A stretch of DNA of 64,000 nt, taken from the NCBI GenBank assembly GCA_963665505.1, contig OY762275.1, positions 682,001 through 746,000 on the forward strand. The letters run 5' to 3'. Shown here piece after piece: positions 1 through 8,285 of this stretch. The stretch comes from QANA01 sp963665505. Its GTDB lineage: Bacteria; Bacillota; Clostridia; Christensenellales; Christensenellaceae. The translations under genes and the position numbers were made by a program. The notes under the pieces were generated by a model, which worked only from the letters and a program-made list of their open reading frames with translations, was not told the origin of the DNA and did not search any database. The first letter of the stretch is position 1, and each line of letters opens with the position of its first letter.

Positions 1-1
1 G

Positions 2-1075
2 AAAAGCATCAAAAAACAAACCTACCCGTCTTTTTTGGTAGATATCTATGTCGTGGCCGATAACTGTACGGACGATACGGCCAAAATCGCCGCGCGGGCA
101 GGCGCCACCGTCTATACGCGTTACAATAAGGTGCGGGTCGGCAAAGGCTACGCGCTGGATTACCTTTTCAAGCGCATTTTATATAAGCATGCCGATACGT
201 ACGACGGCTATTTTGTTTTCGACGCCGACAACCTGCTGGACCCGCACTATATTGCGGAAATGAACAAAATGTTCGATAAGGGATACCGTATATTGACCAG
301 TTACCGGAACTCCAAAAACTATGACTCCAATTGGATATCCGCGGGGTATGCCCTGTGGTTTTTAAGAGAATCGAAATACCTGAACAACGCCCGTATGCTG
401 ATGGGGAACTCCTGTGCGATCTCTGGGACGGGTTTTCTTGTGCACAAGGACATCATAAAAAAGAATAACGGATGGAAACACCATCTGCTGACCGAGGACA
501 TTGAATTTTCCGTGGACAGTGTGATCCACGGCGAAAAAATCGGCTATTGCGGTACGGCCAAACTCTACGACGAACAACCTTACCGGTGGAGCCAATCCTG
601 GAAACAGCGGCTGCGTTGGTCCAAAGGCTTTCTGCAGGTTTTCCGGAATTACGCGGGCGGCCTGATGAAAGGGATTCTGCGGAGGGACAGCTTTTCTTAC
701 TATGATATGTTCATGACGATCACGCCGGCCGTTTTTGTTTCTCTTATCGGGGTTTTGGTCAATCTGTTTTTCCTGTTCTCGGGGATCGTCGACCCGGCGG
801 TCACGGCGCTGGTCATCCCGGTGGCGGCGCGGGCTGTTCTGGCCGGGATGCTCAATTCCTATATGGTATTGTACGCGTTCGGGTTGTTGACGACGATCAC
901 CGAATGGAAGGAGATCTGTTGCCGCCCCTGCAAAAAGATTTTATATACGTTCACTTTCCCGCTGTTCATCCTGACCAACGTGCCGATCACGCTTACGGCG
1001 CTTTTCAAAAAAATAGAATGGGTGCCCATCGCACATACGATCTCCAAATCGATAGAAGAGGTGCATTTTTCTTAA
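2..1075 (+). CDS. Family-2 glycosyltransferase, membrane-bound (5' end outside window)
   Basis: The frame is already open at the window edge, with residues typical of the GT2 N-terminus (KKQTYP...) ahead of the first possible TTG start, so the gene begins upstream. The visible 357 residues contain the GT-A core with a DADN metal-binding motif near visible residue 73, a TED motif in LLTEDIEF, and the QRLRW(S)KG motif of processive BcsA/NodC-like enzymes. Two or three hydrophobic segments follow in the last 120 residues. It probably transfers sugars from a nucleotide donor at the cytoplasmic membrane, building or decorating an extracellular polysaccharide. The acceptor and sugar cannot be told. 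A strong terminator follows directly. Confidence 0.85.
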   Translation, partial: KSIKKQTYPSFLVDIYVVADNCTDDTAKIAARAGATVYTRYNKVRVGKGYALDYLFKRILYKHADTYDGYFVFDADNLLDPHYIAEMNKMFDKGYRILTSYRNSKNYDSNWISAGYALWFLRESKYLNNARMLMGNSCAISGTGFLVHKDIIKKNNGWKHHLLTEDIEFSVDSVIHGEKIGYCGTAKLYDEQPYRWSQSWKQRLRWSKGFLQVFRNYAGGLMKGILRRDSFSYYDMFMTITPAVFVSLIGVLVNLFFLFSGIVDPAVTALVIPVAARAVLAGMLNSYMVLYAFGLLTTITEWKEICCRPCKKILYTFTFPLFILTNVPITLTALFKKIEWVPIAHTISKSIEEVHFS

Positions 1076-1098
1076 GATATGAAAAAAACAGGTTTTTA

Positions 1099-1128
1099 AA
1101 GACCGTTCCCTCGGGAACGGTCTTTTTA
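1099..1128 (+). terminator. Intrinsic terminator after the GT2 gene
   Basis: A perfect GC-rich hairpin with arms AGACCGTTCCC and GGGAACGGTCT is followed by TTTTT. It ends the glycosyltransferase transcript and may also stop leftward transcription from the copper operon. Confidence 0.85.
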
Positions 1129-1197
1129 TTGGCCGCTGTTTTTTGTATGAGAAAAACTTGCGCAACGAGAGCGGCGTATTATAGGCATCCATGCTTC

Positions 1198-1390
1198 TTA
1201 TTTTGTTGCTTCGAAGCCCAGGTCGTCCAGTTTTTCGAGGGCGGTTTTTACGCAATCTTCGCCGCCGTCGATTGAGACCGTCTTATCTTTCAGAGAAACC
1301 TGAAAAGAAAGGTTTGCCGCCTGCAACGCGCTGGTGATGCGCGCGACACATTGTGCGCAATGTATAATCGGGCACTTTTAGTATTGTCAT
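1198..1390 (-). pseudogene. copZ: copZ-like copper chaperone, frameshifted
   Basis: Read leftward, an ATG with a GTGAGG ribosome site starts MTILKVPD. The heavy-metal-associated domain continues only in the next frame, from IHCAQCVARI (a CxxC copper-binding motif) to ...LDDLGFEATK and a TAA. The stretch is 193 bases, one more than a multiple of three. Removing one T at about 1367-1370 would give an uninterrupted 63-residue HMA protein. It follows csoR by 10 bases and would be the third gene of the copper operon. Either the gene carries a real single-base insertion or the assembly has an error. An intact product would carry Cu(I) to CopA. Confidence 0.7.
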
Positions 1391-1400
1391 ATTATTTACC

Positions 1401-1685
1401 TCACTTTATCCATTTTTGTAAAGTCGTTACCAGTTCGTCTACAATCTCGTTGTCTCCGGCGCGGATACCGTCGGCCACGCAGGTACGGATATGGCTGGCC
1501 AACAGTTCTTTATTGAAAGCGTTAAGCGCTGCCTGGACTGCGTATATCTGGTTTAAGATATCCACGCAATAGGCGTCGGTTTCCACCATCTTTTTAATGC
1601 CCCGCACTTGTCCTTCGATACGGTTCAGGCGGTTGGTCAGGGACCGGAGCTCCTCTTCGCCGCGGTGCTTCTTTTTGTCCGTCAT
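1401..1685 (-). CDS. csoR: CsoR-family copper-sensing repressor
   Basis: The 94-residue all-helical protein matches the CsoR/RcnR family (NRLNRIEGQVRGI signature). The Cu(I) ligands of CsoR are present as Cys40, His65 and Cys69, which favours copper over nickel, formaldehyde or persulfide sensing. The ATG overlaps the copA stop in an ATGA, so the two are translationally coupled. The family represses by binding GC-centred palindromes and releases DNA when Cu(I) binds. A fitting palindrome lies in the copA promoter at 3969-3993, so autoregulation of the operon is likely. Confidence 0.9.
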   Translation of the reverse strand: MTDKKKHRGEEELRSLTNRLNRIEGQVRGIKKMVETDAYCVDILNQIYAVQAALNAFNKELLASHIRTCVADGIRAGDNEIVDELVTTLQKWIK

Positions 1686-3922
1686 AATTTTTTCCCCCGT
1701 AAGCGCAAAGCGTTGGTCACCACAAAAACGGAACTCAGGCTCATGGCCAGTGTGCCGATCATGGGTGAAAGCAGGATGCGGAACGTGGGATACAGTACGC
1801 CGGCCGCAATGGGGATGCCGACCGTATTGTAGAAAAAGGCCCAGAACAGGTTTTGTTTGATATTCCGGATGGTCATGCGGCTGAGACGCACGGCCTTTGC
1901 CACGTCCATAAGATCGTTTTTCATCAGGACGATATCCGCGGATTCGAGGGCGATATCGCTTCCGCTGCCGATGGCACAGCCCACATCGGCCTGTACGAGC
2001 GCCGGCGCATCGTTAATGCCGTCGCCCACCATCATGACGGTGTTTCCTTCCTCCTGCAGGCGCTTGACTACCGCGGCCTTGTCTTCGGGCAGCACTTCGG
2101 CGATCACCTGATCTGCGCCTGCCTGTTGGCCGATATGCGCGGCGGCCGCCTGGTTGTCGCCGGTCAGAAGCACGACGCGCAGCCCGAGCGCTTTCAGACG
2201 GCGGATCGCCTCCGGGCTGGTTTCCTTGATGGAATCCGCCACGCTGATGAGACCGGCAGGAGAGCGGTCGACGGCTACCAGCAGGGGCGTTTCTCCCTGC
2301 GCGGACAGACGCGCCGCTTCCGCCTGCAGCTCCCCAGTAGGCACGTTGTTTTCCTGCATCAGTTTTTCGTTGCCGATCAGCACGGTCCGGTCATCGGGCA
2401 ATCGGGCGCGCACGCCCTTGCCGGGCAGGCTTTCAAAATCTGAGACAGGCAGATCGGTGGACAAACCTTTGGATTTTGCATAGTTGACGATCGCATCCGC
2501 CAGCGGGTGGCCGGAAGCGGCCTCCACGGCGGCGGCAATCGATAGAAGGGGATCTCGGTCTATGCTGCCGGGGTATATTCCCGTAACGGCGGGCTTGCCT
2601 TCCGTGACCGTCCCCGTTTTATCCAGCAAAACGACCCGGACTTTGTGGGTCACTTCCAATGCCTCGCCGCTGCGGATAAGGATGCCGTTTCTTGCACCGA
2701 GCCCCGTACCTACCACGATGGCCGTAGGCGTGGCCAGACCCATCGCGCAGGGGCAGGCAATGACCAGGACGGCGGTGAATATCTTGATCACGAAGGCAAA
2801 GTCCATGCCCACGATGCGCCACAGGACGGCGGAAAGAAGAGCAAGGGCCATCACAATAGGGACAAATACTCCGGCAACGCTATCCGCGATTTTTGCTATG
2901 GGTGCTTTCTTCCCCTGCGCGTCTTCTACGATCCGGATGATTTTTGCCAGCGTCGTATCTACGCCTGTGCGGGTGATCCGGACGGTCAATACGCCGTTTT
3001 GATTGATGCTGCCGCCGATCACTTCGCTGTCTGCCAATTTCTCGACGGGCAGGCTTTCGCCCGTCAGCATAGATTCGTCCACGCCGCTCCTGCCCTTGGT
3101 CACAATGCCATCCAAAGGAACCTTGCTGCCCGGTTTGACGAGCACGCTGTCGCCGACCCGCAGCGTTTTGGTAGCGACCTCGTGCTGTGTGCCGTCGGGT
3201 TGCAGGACGACGGCGGTATCCGGGGTCAGTTCCAACAGCTTTTTTATGGCGCCCGCGGCTTTCTGCTTGCTGTCCGCCTCCATGTGTTTGCCTAAGGATA
3301 CCAGCGTGACCACGATGGCCGAGGATTCAAAATAAAGCCCGCGCACCAACTCCGGATGATCCGAGAGCAGGAAGAACGTGCTCAAACTGTAGAGAAAAGC
3401 CGCCGAACTCCCGAGCGCGACCAGGGAATCCATATTTGGATGCAGATGCCGCAATGCTTTGAATCCGCTTATATAGTACCTTCGTCCGATGAAAATAATC
3501 GCGATAGACAGCAACATCTGGGCGGCGACATAGTTGACGGGATGGGTGTCCATGCGAAACAGGGCGGGCAGAGGCGCGCCGAACATGCTCCCCATGGAAA
3601 CATATAACAGGACGGCGGAAAGGGCCAGGGCGGCGAGGAGGCCGTTTCTTTCATGGCGGAGGATTTTTCGCGGATCGTTTTCCTCCGGTTGCGTTTGCCG
3701 GTTTTCTTTGGCAAAGGGCAGCGCACGGAACCCTGCCTTTTCCACCCGGTCCATGATCTGCCGGGCGGTCAGTTTGCTCTCATCATATTCGATGGACATT
3801 TTATTCGTCGTCAGGTTCACGTCGCTCCGGAGGACGCCGGGCAACTTGCGCGTGACGCGTTCAACGGCGGAAGAGCATGCCGCACAGTGCATGCCTTCTA
3901 TCAGGTAAATCTCTTGCTTCAT
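1682..3922 (-). CDS. copA: Copper-exporting P1B-type ATPase
   Basis: The start at 3922 is preceded by GAAGGAGGAAG at ideal distance; the open frame further upstream lacks a ribosome site and runs through the operator. The 746-residue product has one N-terminal HMA domain with GMHCAAC (residues 10-16), eight expected membrane segments, the CPC transport motif at residues 390-392, the DKTGT phosphorylation site at 434, and GDGINDAPAL in the hinge. It should pump Cu(I) (or Ag(I)) out of the cytoplasm. It is the first gene of a leftward operon with csoR and the broken copZ. Confidence 0.95.
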   Translation of the reverse strand: MKQEIYLIEGMHCAACSSAVERVTRKLPGVLRSDVNLTTNKMSIEYDESKLTARQIMDRVEKAGFRALPFAKENRQTQPEENDPRKILRHERNGLLAALALSAVLLYVSMGSMFGAPLPALFRMDTHPVNYVAAQMLLSIAIIFIGRRYYISGFKALRHLHPNMDSLVALGSSAAFLYSLSTFFLLSDHPELVRGLYFESSAIVVTLVSLGKHMEADSKQKAAGAIKKLLELTPDTAVVLQPDGTQHEVATKTLRVGDSVLVKPGSKVPLDGIVTKGRSGVDESMLTGESLPVEKLADSEVIGGSINQNGVLTVRITRTGVDTTLAKIIRIVEDAQGKKAPIAKIADSVAGVFVPIVMALALLSAVLWRIVGMDFAFVIKIFTAVLVIACPCAMGLATPTAIVVGTGLGARNGILIRSGEALEVTHKVRVVLLDKTGTVTEGKPAVTGIYPGSIDRDPLLSIAAAVEAASGHPLADAIVNYAKSKGLSTDLPVSDFESLPGKGVRARLPDDRTVLIGNEKLMQENNVPTGELQAEAARLSAQGETPLLVAVDRSPAGLISVADSIKETSPEAIRRLKALGLRVVLLTGDNQAAAAHIGQQAGADQVIAEVLPEDKAAVVKRLQEEGNTVMMVGDGINDAPALVQADVGCAIGSGSDIALESADIVLMKNDLMDVAKAVRLSRMTIRNIKQNLFWAFFYNTVGIPIAAGVLYPTFRILLSPMIGTLAMSLSSVFVVTNALRLRGKKL

Positions 3923-3967
3923 TCTTCCTCCTTCTTTTTTCTGTAGTATATACGTCCGACAGAAATA

Positions 3968-3996
3968 GTAATATACCCACGGGGGGTATATTACAA
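3968..3996 (-). promoter_or_regulatory. Promoter of the copA operon
   Basis: Read leftward, TTGTAA (3991-3996) and TATTAC (3968-3973) are separated by 17 bases. The spacer is the CsoR palindrome. Predicted transcription start is about 45 bases ahead of the copA ATG. Confidence 0.6.
3969..3993. promoter_or_regulatory. CsoR-type operator palindrome
   Basis: A perfect inverted repeat, TAATATACCC and GGGTATATTA around a 5-base centre, lies inside the copA promoter. The AT-flanked C-tract/G-tract layout is what CsoR-family repressors bind. It sits between and across the -10 and -35 elements, so bound repressor would block polymerase. Confidence 0.8.
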
Positions 3997-4174
3997 GACA
4001 AAAATCCGGCCGGGGACAGGATAGAAGCAAAACGGCCGCGTATTTTGCGGAACGATAGAGCAAAAGCCGGCTGTTTGAGGGAAACTTTCGGCCGGGTCGT
4101 ACGTCTAAAGCAGTGTAAGGGAAAAACGCTTTGCCGGCGTAAGGCCCGGAATTTGATTTAAAGGGAGAAAATAC

Positions 4175-5452
4175 ATGAAAAGAATGGAAGGAATAAAAAG
4201 AATCTCCGCATTGCTGCTGGCGGTCGTTTTACTGATCGCATCAGCGGGATGCAGCACCGCCCAGGCAAAAACGATAGACCTGACGGAGGATGTGACCGCC
4301 GGGCAGGTGGATGTTTCGGGCGCGCTCAGCGAAGATGCGCTGCGCTCCGTTTCTGCTTTTGCTGTGGAGCTGTTCCAACGGGCCGCGGCCGGAGAAGGAA
4401 AAAATACGCTGGTTTCCCCGCTGTCGATTTGTCTGGCGCTGGGGATGGTCGCAAATGGAGCGGAAAACGAGACCCGTGCAGAATTTGAGCAGGTGCTGGG
4501 GCGTTATGGGCTGGATATAGATGCGCTTAACCGTGTGTATAAAGCTTTGTCGGAAGAGTCGACGGCGGTCAGCGGGAGCACGATACAGAATATCGCCAAT
4601 TCCGTTTGGTATAATACGGGGTTTGCGGCGGACCCGGATTTTTTGCAGACCAACGCGGATTATTTCGACGCAGCCGCCTATGTGGCGGATTTTTCGGACA
4701 GCCAGACGATTGAGGATATCAACAAATGGGTGGCGGACAACACGGAAGGCCTGATCGCCAAGATGATCGACGGGCTTGACCCACAGGCGGTCATGTTGCT
4801 GCTCAATACGGTGTATTTCAAAGCGACGTGGCTGAACCAGTTCCATGTGAACGACAATTATGACGACCTGTTTTACCTGGCCGATGGGAGTACGGTCACG
4901 ACGACCTTCATGAGCAATGGGCTACAGCAGGAGACGTACCTCTCCCTGGACGGCGCACGCGGCGTACTATTGCCCTATGACGACGGAAAGTTTGCCTATA
5001 TGGCAGTATTGCCGCCCGAAGGCATGACGGCGGAGGAATATGTTGCCTCCTGGGCGGAGAGCACGGTCTCGGACCTGCTGGCCAGCGGCAAGATGACGGC
5101 CGTACGCCTGGATATCCCCAAATACACGGCCCGTTTCGAGCTGACGCTGAACGATATCCTTTTAGACATGGGGCTGACTTCCGCCTTTGACCCTGAGACG
5201 GCCGATTTTTCCAAGGTGGGGAGTTCGGAAGAAAACATTTTCATCAGCCGGGTGCTGCACAAGACGTATATCAAAGTAAACGAGATGGGGACCGAAGCAG
5301 CCGCCGCAACGGGCGTGGAACTTTCGACTTCCGCCATGCCGCCCGAAGACTACGAGACGGTTTGCCTGGATCATCCGTTCGTGTATGCGATCGTAGACCT
5401 GGATACGCAACTGCCGATATTCCTGGGCGTCTTCGATGCGCCGACCGAATAA
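4175..5452 (+). CDS. Secreted lipoprotein serpin (serine protease inhibitor)
   Basis: The 425-residue protein has a lipoprotein signal peptide (hydrophobic stretch, then LIASAGC, with Cys26 as probable lipidation site) and a complete serpin fold. The hinge before the reactive-centre loop reads NEMGTEAAAATGVEL, with the small residues and Glu that inhibitory serpins need for loop insertion. The loop continues through STSAMPP, and the C-terminus has the conserved DHPFVYAIVD and FLGVF. It is expected to sit on the outer face of the membrane and trap proteases, perhaps host or competitor serine proteases. The scissile bond cannot be assigned with certainty. The ribosome site AAAGGGAG fits the ATG at 4175. 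It appears monocistronic. Confidence 0.9.
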   Translation: MKRMEGIKRISALLLAVVLLIASAGCSTAQAKTIDLTEDVTAGQVDVSGALSEDALRSVSAFAVELFQRAAAGEGKNTLVSPLSICLALGMVANGAENETRAEFEQVLGRYGLDIDALNRVYKALSEESTAVSGSTIQNIANSVWYNTGFAADPDFLQTNADYFDAAAYVADFSDSQTIEDINKWVADNTEGLIAKMIDGLDPQAVMLLLNTVYFKATWLNQFHVNDNYDDLFYLADGSTVTTTFMSNGLQQETYLSLDGARGVLLPYDDGKFAYMAVLPPEGMTAEEYVASWAESTVSDLLASGKMTAVRLDIPKYTARFELTLNDILLDMGLTSAFDPETADFSKVGSSEENIFISRVLHKTYIKVNEMGTEAAAATGVELSTSAMPPEDYETVCLDHPFVYAIVDLDTQLPIFLGVFDAPTE

Positions 5453-5547
5453 GGCAAAAAGAGACAAAAAAAGACCGCCCGGGAAGGGGGTTTTAAATCA
5501 GGAATCTGCGAAAGCAAGTAAATTCTAAACGGTACTTTTCAAACGAA

Positions 5548-5594
5548 CAACAACGCCTGCATCATAGGAGCAAATCCTTTGATGCAGGCGTTGT
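5548..5594. terminator. Long hairpin between convergent genes, probable terminator
   Basis: A perfect 16-base stem (AACAACGCCTGCATCA and its complement) encloses a 15-base loop between the serpin and the leftward deacetylase gene. T-rich sequence follows on the + side and A-rich sequence on the other, so it could serve both. The rest of the intergenic stretch 5453-5722 shows nothing recognisable. Confidence 0.6.
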
Positions 5595-5722
5595 TACTTT
5601 TAATAGACAGAATAAAGTTTAACATCTCGGTATGTACCGCATACTATATCTGGAACGTTGTCACAGCATACAAGTCGATGCCCAGACCATTCATAAATTA
5701 GAAAATCATGGTTTGTTTTTTT

Positions 5723-6538
5723 TCAGCGCCGCCCCATGAGTTTTTTCAGCCAGCCCTCGATCAATAGCCATCCGTTCAGGCGGGCCGTAAACAGAAGTTT
5801 TCCATCGCTGCGCTGTACGGGCACCCTTTGCAGCCGCATCAGGTAGCCGGGCTTTTTCGCTTGTGTGCCGGCGTAGCCGTAGAAGATGGCGGCGGCCGTC
5901 TGATATTGGGCGGCGACCTCGTCCATATGACCGACGATGCCCCGCGGATAGGCGAAATGGCGGGGCGTATGCCCCAGCTTTTTCTCTATTTCCGCTTTGG
6001 AACGGGTAAGTTCATCGCGCGCCTGCGTATCGTCGATCTGGTCGAAATCCGGGTGCGTCATCGTATGCGATCCGAATTGCGTCAGGCCGTCTTTGTGGAT
6101 CTCGCGCATCTGCTCCCAGGACATGAGCGGGCTTTCGCCCGTATCTTCATCCCACCAGAAGGTGCGGCCGGTTTCCACAAAACCGGGCACGACATAGACA
6201 AGCGAAGGATACAAGTAGCTTGCCAATATGGGGTAGGCGGTCGTATAGTAATCGGCGTATCCGTCGTCGAAAGTCAGCACGACATTGCGCCCCCGTCTCC
6301 TTTGGGCGCGGGGCATTTGCAGCGCCTCGTCCAGCGAGAGGACATGATAGCCTTTCTTTTGCAGATACCGCATCTGCCAGCGGAAATCTTCTTCCCGCAC
6401 GGCCAGTTCTTTTTCCACGTTGTTCTGTACGCGGTGGTACATCAGGATAACGAAAGGGTCTCTTTTCCGGAAACAGGAGAAGAACAGGCCGGGCGGCAGC
6501 AATAAAATTTTGATCAGCTTGATAATACTCTGCTTCAT
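5723..6538 (-). CDS. NodB-type polysaccharide deacetylase
   Basis: The 271-residue protein starts with a hydrophobic membrane anchor (residues 7-22). The NodB-homology motifs follow: TFDDGY at 89-94 (catalytic base and metal Asp), the metal-binding SHTMTH at 157-162, and FAYPRG at 195-200. It probably removes N-acetyl groups from a beta-linked amino sugar polymer outside the membrane. As last gene of the exopolysaccharide operon, overlapping the previous stop by ATGA, it likely modifies that polymer. Peptidoglycan or chitin-like substrates remain possible. Confidence 0.88.
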   Translation of the reverse strand: MKQSIIKLIKILLLPPGLFFSCFRKRDPFVILMYHRVQNNVEKELAVREEDFRWQMRYLQKKGYHVLSLDEALQMPRAQRRRGRNVVLTFDDGYADYYTTAYPILASYLYPSLVYVVPGFVETGRTFWWDEDTGESPLMSWEQMREIHKDGLTQFGSHTMTHPDFDQIDDTQARDELTRSKAEIEKKLGHTPRHFAYPRGIVGHMDEVAAQYQTAAAIFYGYAGTQAKKPGYLMRLQRVPVQRSDGKLLFTARLNGWLLIEGWLKKLMGRR

Positions 6539-8256
6539 TTTACATCCTGCACTTCCGTATTGCTTACCGGGGTGAACATACGGTCGGCAAGCTGCAGCAT
6601 CCGATGGTCCAGTCGATTGATCAGGACATAGAAACGTCCGTTTTTAATATAGTGGCTGCTGATAAGCTGATAAAGCGCAGTATACATCTTCTCCATATTG
6701 AAGGGTTTGAATGTGCAGATGTCATACAGGCATTTGCTGTTGGACCATGCGTTTTTCCAGATGGTTTTGCATTTCAGGCAGATATTGGATTGACAAATCC
6801 AGGCGATCCCGAAAATCTTCCCCTTATCCGAGAACAGGTAGCAGAAATCGCTGTTTTTATAGCGGGAAACAATCTCGCTTGTAGACGAAGGCATCAGGCT
6901 GGAAAGCAGGTCCAGATCGTCCACCGTTACAAGGCAGATATCGATCGATCCCATATCGGCAGGGCGGGGCGGACGCTTGGTCACCTGGTAAAACTGATAG
7001 ATGCTCTTCTTGTAAATTTTTGTCATTAGTTTTTTGAAAGCGCATCTGAAATAATCGCCTGGTTTTCTCTGCCGGGAGAGGATCCTGATTTTTTTGAAAG
7101 CCTTTCTGATCGGTACGCCGGAGAGCACGTGCTTGATACGCCCCCATGTGACCCGCTTGAAGCGGACCAAACGCTCGCTTTTTTTCAGCGTGGCTCTGAT
7201 TTTTTCCCGCCGGATGTCTGCGCGCAGCACGGACTGGGAACAGAGCGAATCCGTGCCGAATTCGAGTTGGCATACGGTTTCGTATTCATCGGTCCAGAGC
7301 CGTTTATAGTCTTCATCACCGGTGGAAAAATCAAAAGATTCCACGTCTTGCTCGAACAAAATTTCGAACAGGTCCTTTGCCGTGATATAGCCTGTGCGGA
7401 ATGTGGAGAAATCGAGCTCATACGCGATCCGGCAGCCTGCAAAATGACCGTTGCAGAGGAACCCGTATATGAACCCGATCGGCTTTTTCCCGGCTTTCAG
7501 CAGATAGACGCGCGTATCAAAAGAGGTAGCCAATGCGCCGGACATAGGATTGCCCTCTTGTGCCAAAAACGTATAGAATTCCTTAGAGATACCTTTTCCG
7601 AAGCCGTTGGTATCGTTTTTCCGGGTCCAGCGTTTTTCGTGCATCGGAAAGATCGGGTCTATCTCGTCCGGCTTAGCTTGGATAAAGGTGAGGGGTGCCA
7701 ATGTGTTCAATTTTTTCTCGAGACTGAACACTTTTTTGATGGTATTGTGCTTCCGCGCTTTTTTGAAATAGGCATCGCGCCCTTGTTTTCGCAGAGAAAT
7801 ATAATAATAGGGAATGGTGGTCATATGATACCGGATCCCCGAGAGATTTTCAAGCAATGCCTGCAGAATAGGACTGTCTTCGGAAAAACCCTGCAGGTAA
7901 AAGACCGCGCCGCCCTTCATCGCCCGCATATGTTGGAATGCGCAGGATGCGACGGTCTCTTCGGATCCCGGGCGAATGACCATGCCGGCCCGCACGCCGC
8001 GGGGATAAGTCACAAAACGGTATTCGGTGTGCAGCCCCTTTTTGGTGGACATCAGCGGGACAAACCCCAGGACGGTCTCGCCTTCGGTGAGGACAAGGAT
8101 ATAGAGCCCATGTGTTTTCCCAAAGAACTGCCACCAACGCTGGATCCAATCCAGCGTAAGGTAATAATTCTGGTTGTTCCGAAGCTGCAGGATTGCGTCC
8201 CAATCTTTTTTGCAGCCAAGCAGCGTATCAATGTCTTTTATGATCTGGATATTCAT
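6535..8256 (-). CDS. BcsL/CelD-type GNAT acyltransferase-like protein, two-domain
   Basis: The 573-residue protein resembles the GNAT fold of BcsL/CelD and FemAB-like proteins in residues 1-340 (WIQRWWQFFG near the start; FDFSTGDEDYKRLW near 310, the usual C-terminal signature). Residues 340-420 are basic. A second, shorter GNAT-like segment follows (DLDLLSSLMP...IFGIAW). Such proteins accompany exopolysaccharide genes and are thought to acylate the sugar or polymer; the substrate is unknown. It is paralogous to the next gene upstream, and the deacetylase gene overlaps its stop. Confidence 0.7.
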   Translation of the reverse strand: MNIQIIKDIDTLLGCKKDWDAILQLRNNQNYYLTLDWIQRWWQFFGKTHGLYILVLTEGETVLGFVPLMSTKKGLHTEYRFVTYPRGVRAGMVIRPGSEETVASCAFQHMRAMKGGAVFYLQGFSEDSPILQALLENLSGIRYHMTTIPYYYISLRKQGRDAYFKKARKHNTIKKVFSLEKKLNTLAPLTFIQAKPDEIDPIFPMHEKRWTRKNDTNGFGKGISKEFYTFLAQEGNPMSGALATSFDTRVYLLKAGKKPIGFIYGFLCNGHFAGCRIAYELDFSTFRTGYITAKDLFEILFEQDVESFDFSTGDEDYKRLWTDEYETVCQLEFGTDSLCSQSVLRADIRREKIRATLKKSERLVRFKRVTWGRIKHVLSGVPIRKAFKKIRILSRQRKPGDYFRCAFKKLMTKIYKKSIYQFYQVTKRPPRPADMGSIDICLVTVDDLDLLSSLMPSSTSEIVSRYKNSDFCYLFSDKGKIFGIAWICQSNICLKCKTIWKNAWSNSKCLYDICTFKPFNMEKMYTALYQLISSHYIKNGRFYVLINRLDHRMLQLADRMFTPVSNTEVQDVK

Positions 8257-8285
8257 GGATATTCCTTTCCTGCCTTTATATGGTT

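Noticed and set aside
2..1075. GT2 gene as part of the c-di-GMP-controlled polymer locus (PilZ-linked synthase)
   Set aside because: No PilZ-type RxxxR ... DxSxxG motif is visible in the available part, and it is separated from the operon by a terminator and unrelated genes.
3923..4063. Longer N-terminus for CopA
   Set aside because: It would pass through the operator and promoter, and the HMA domain starts normally at 3922.
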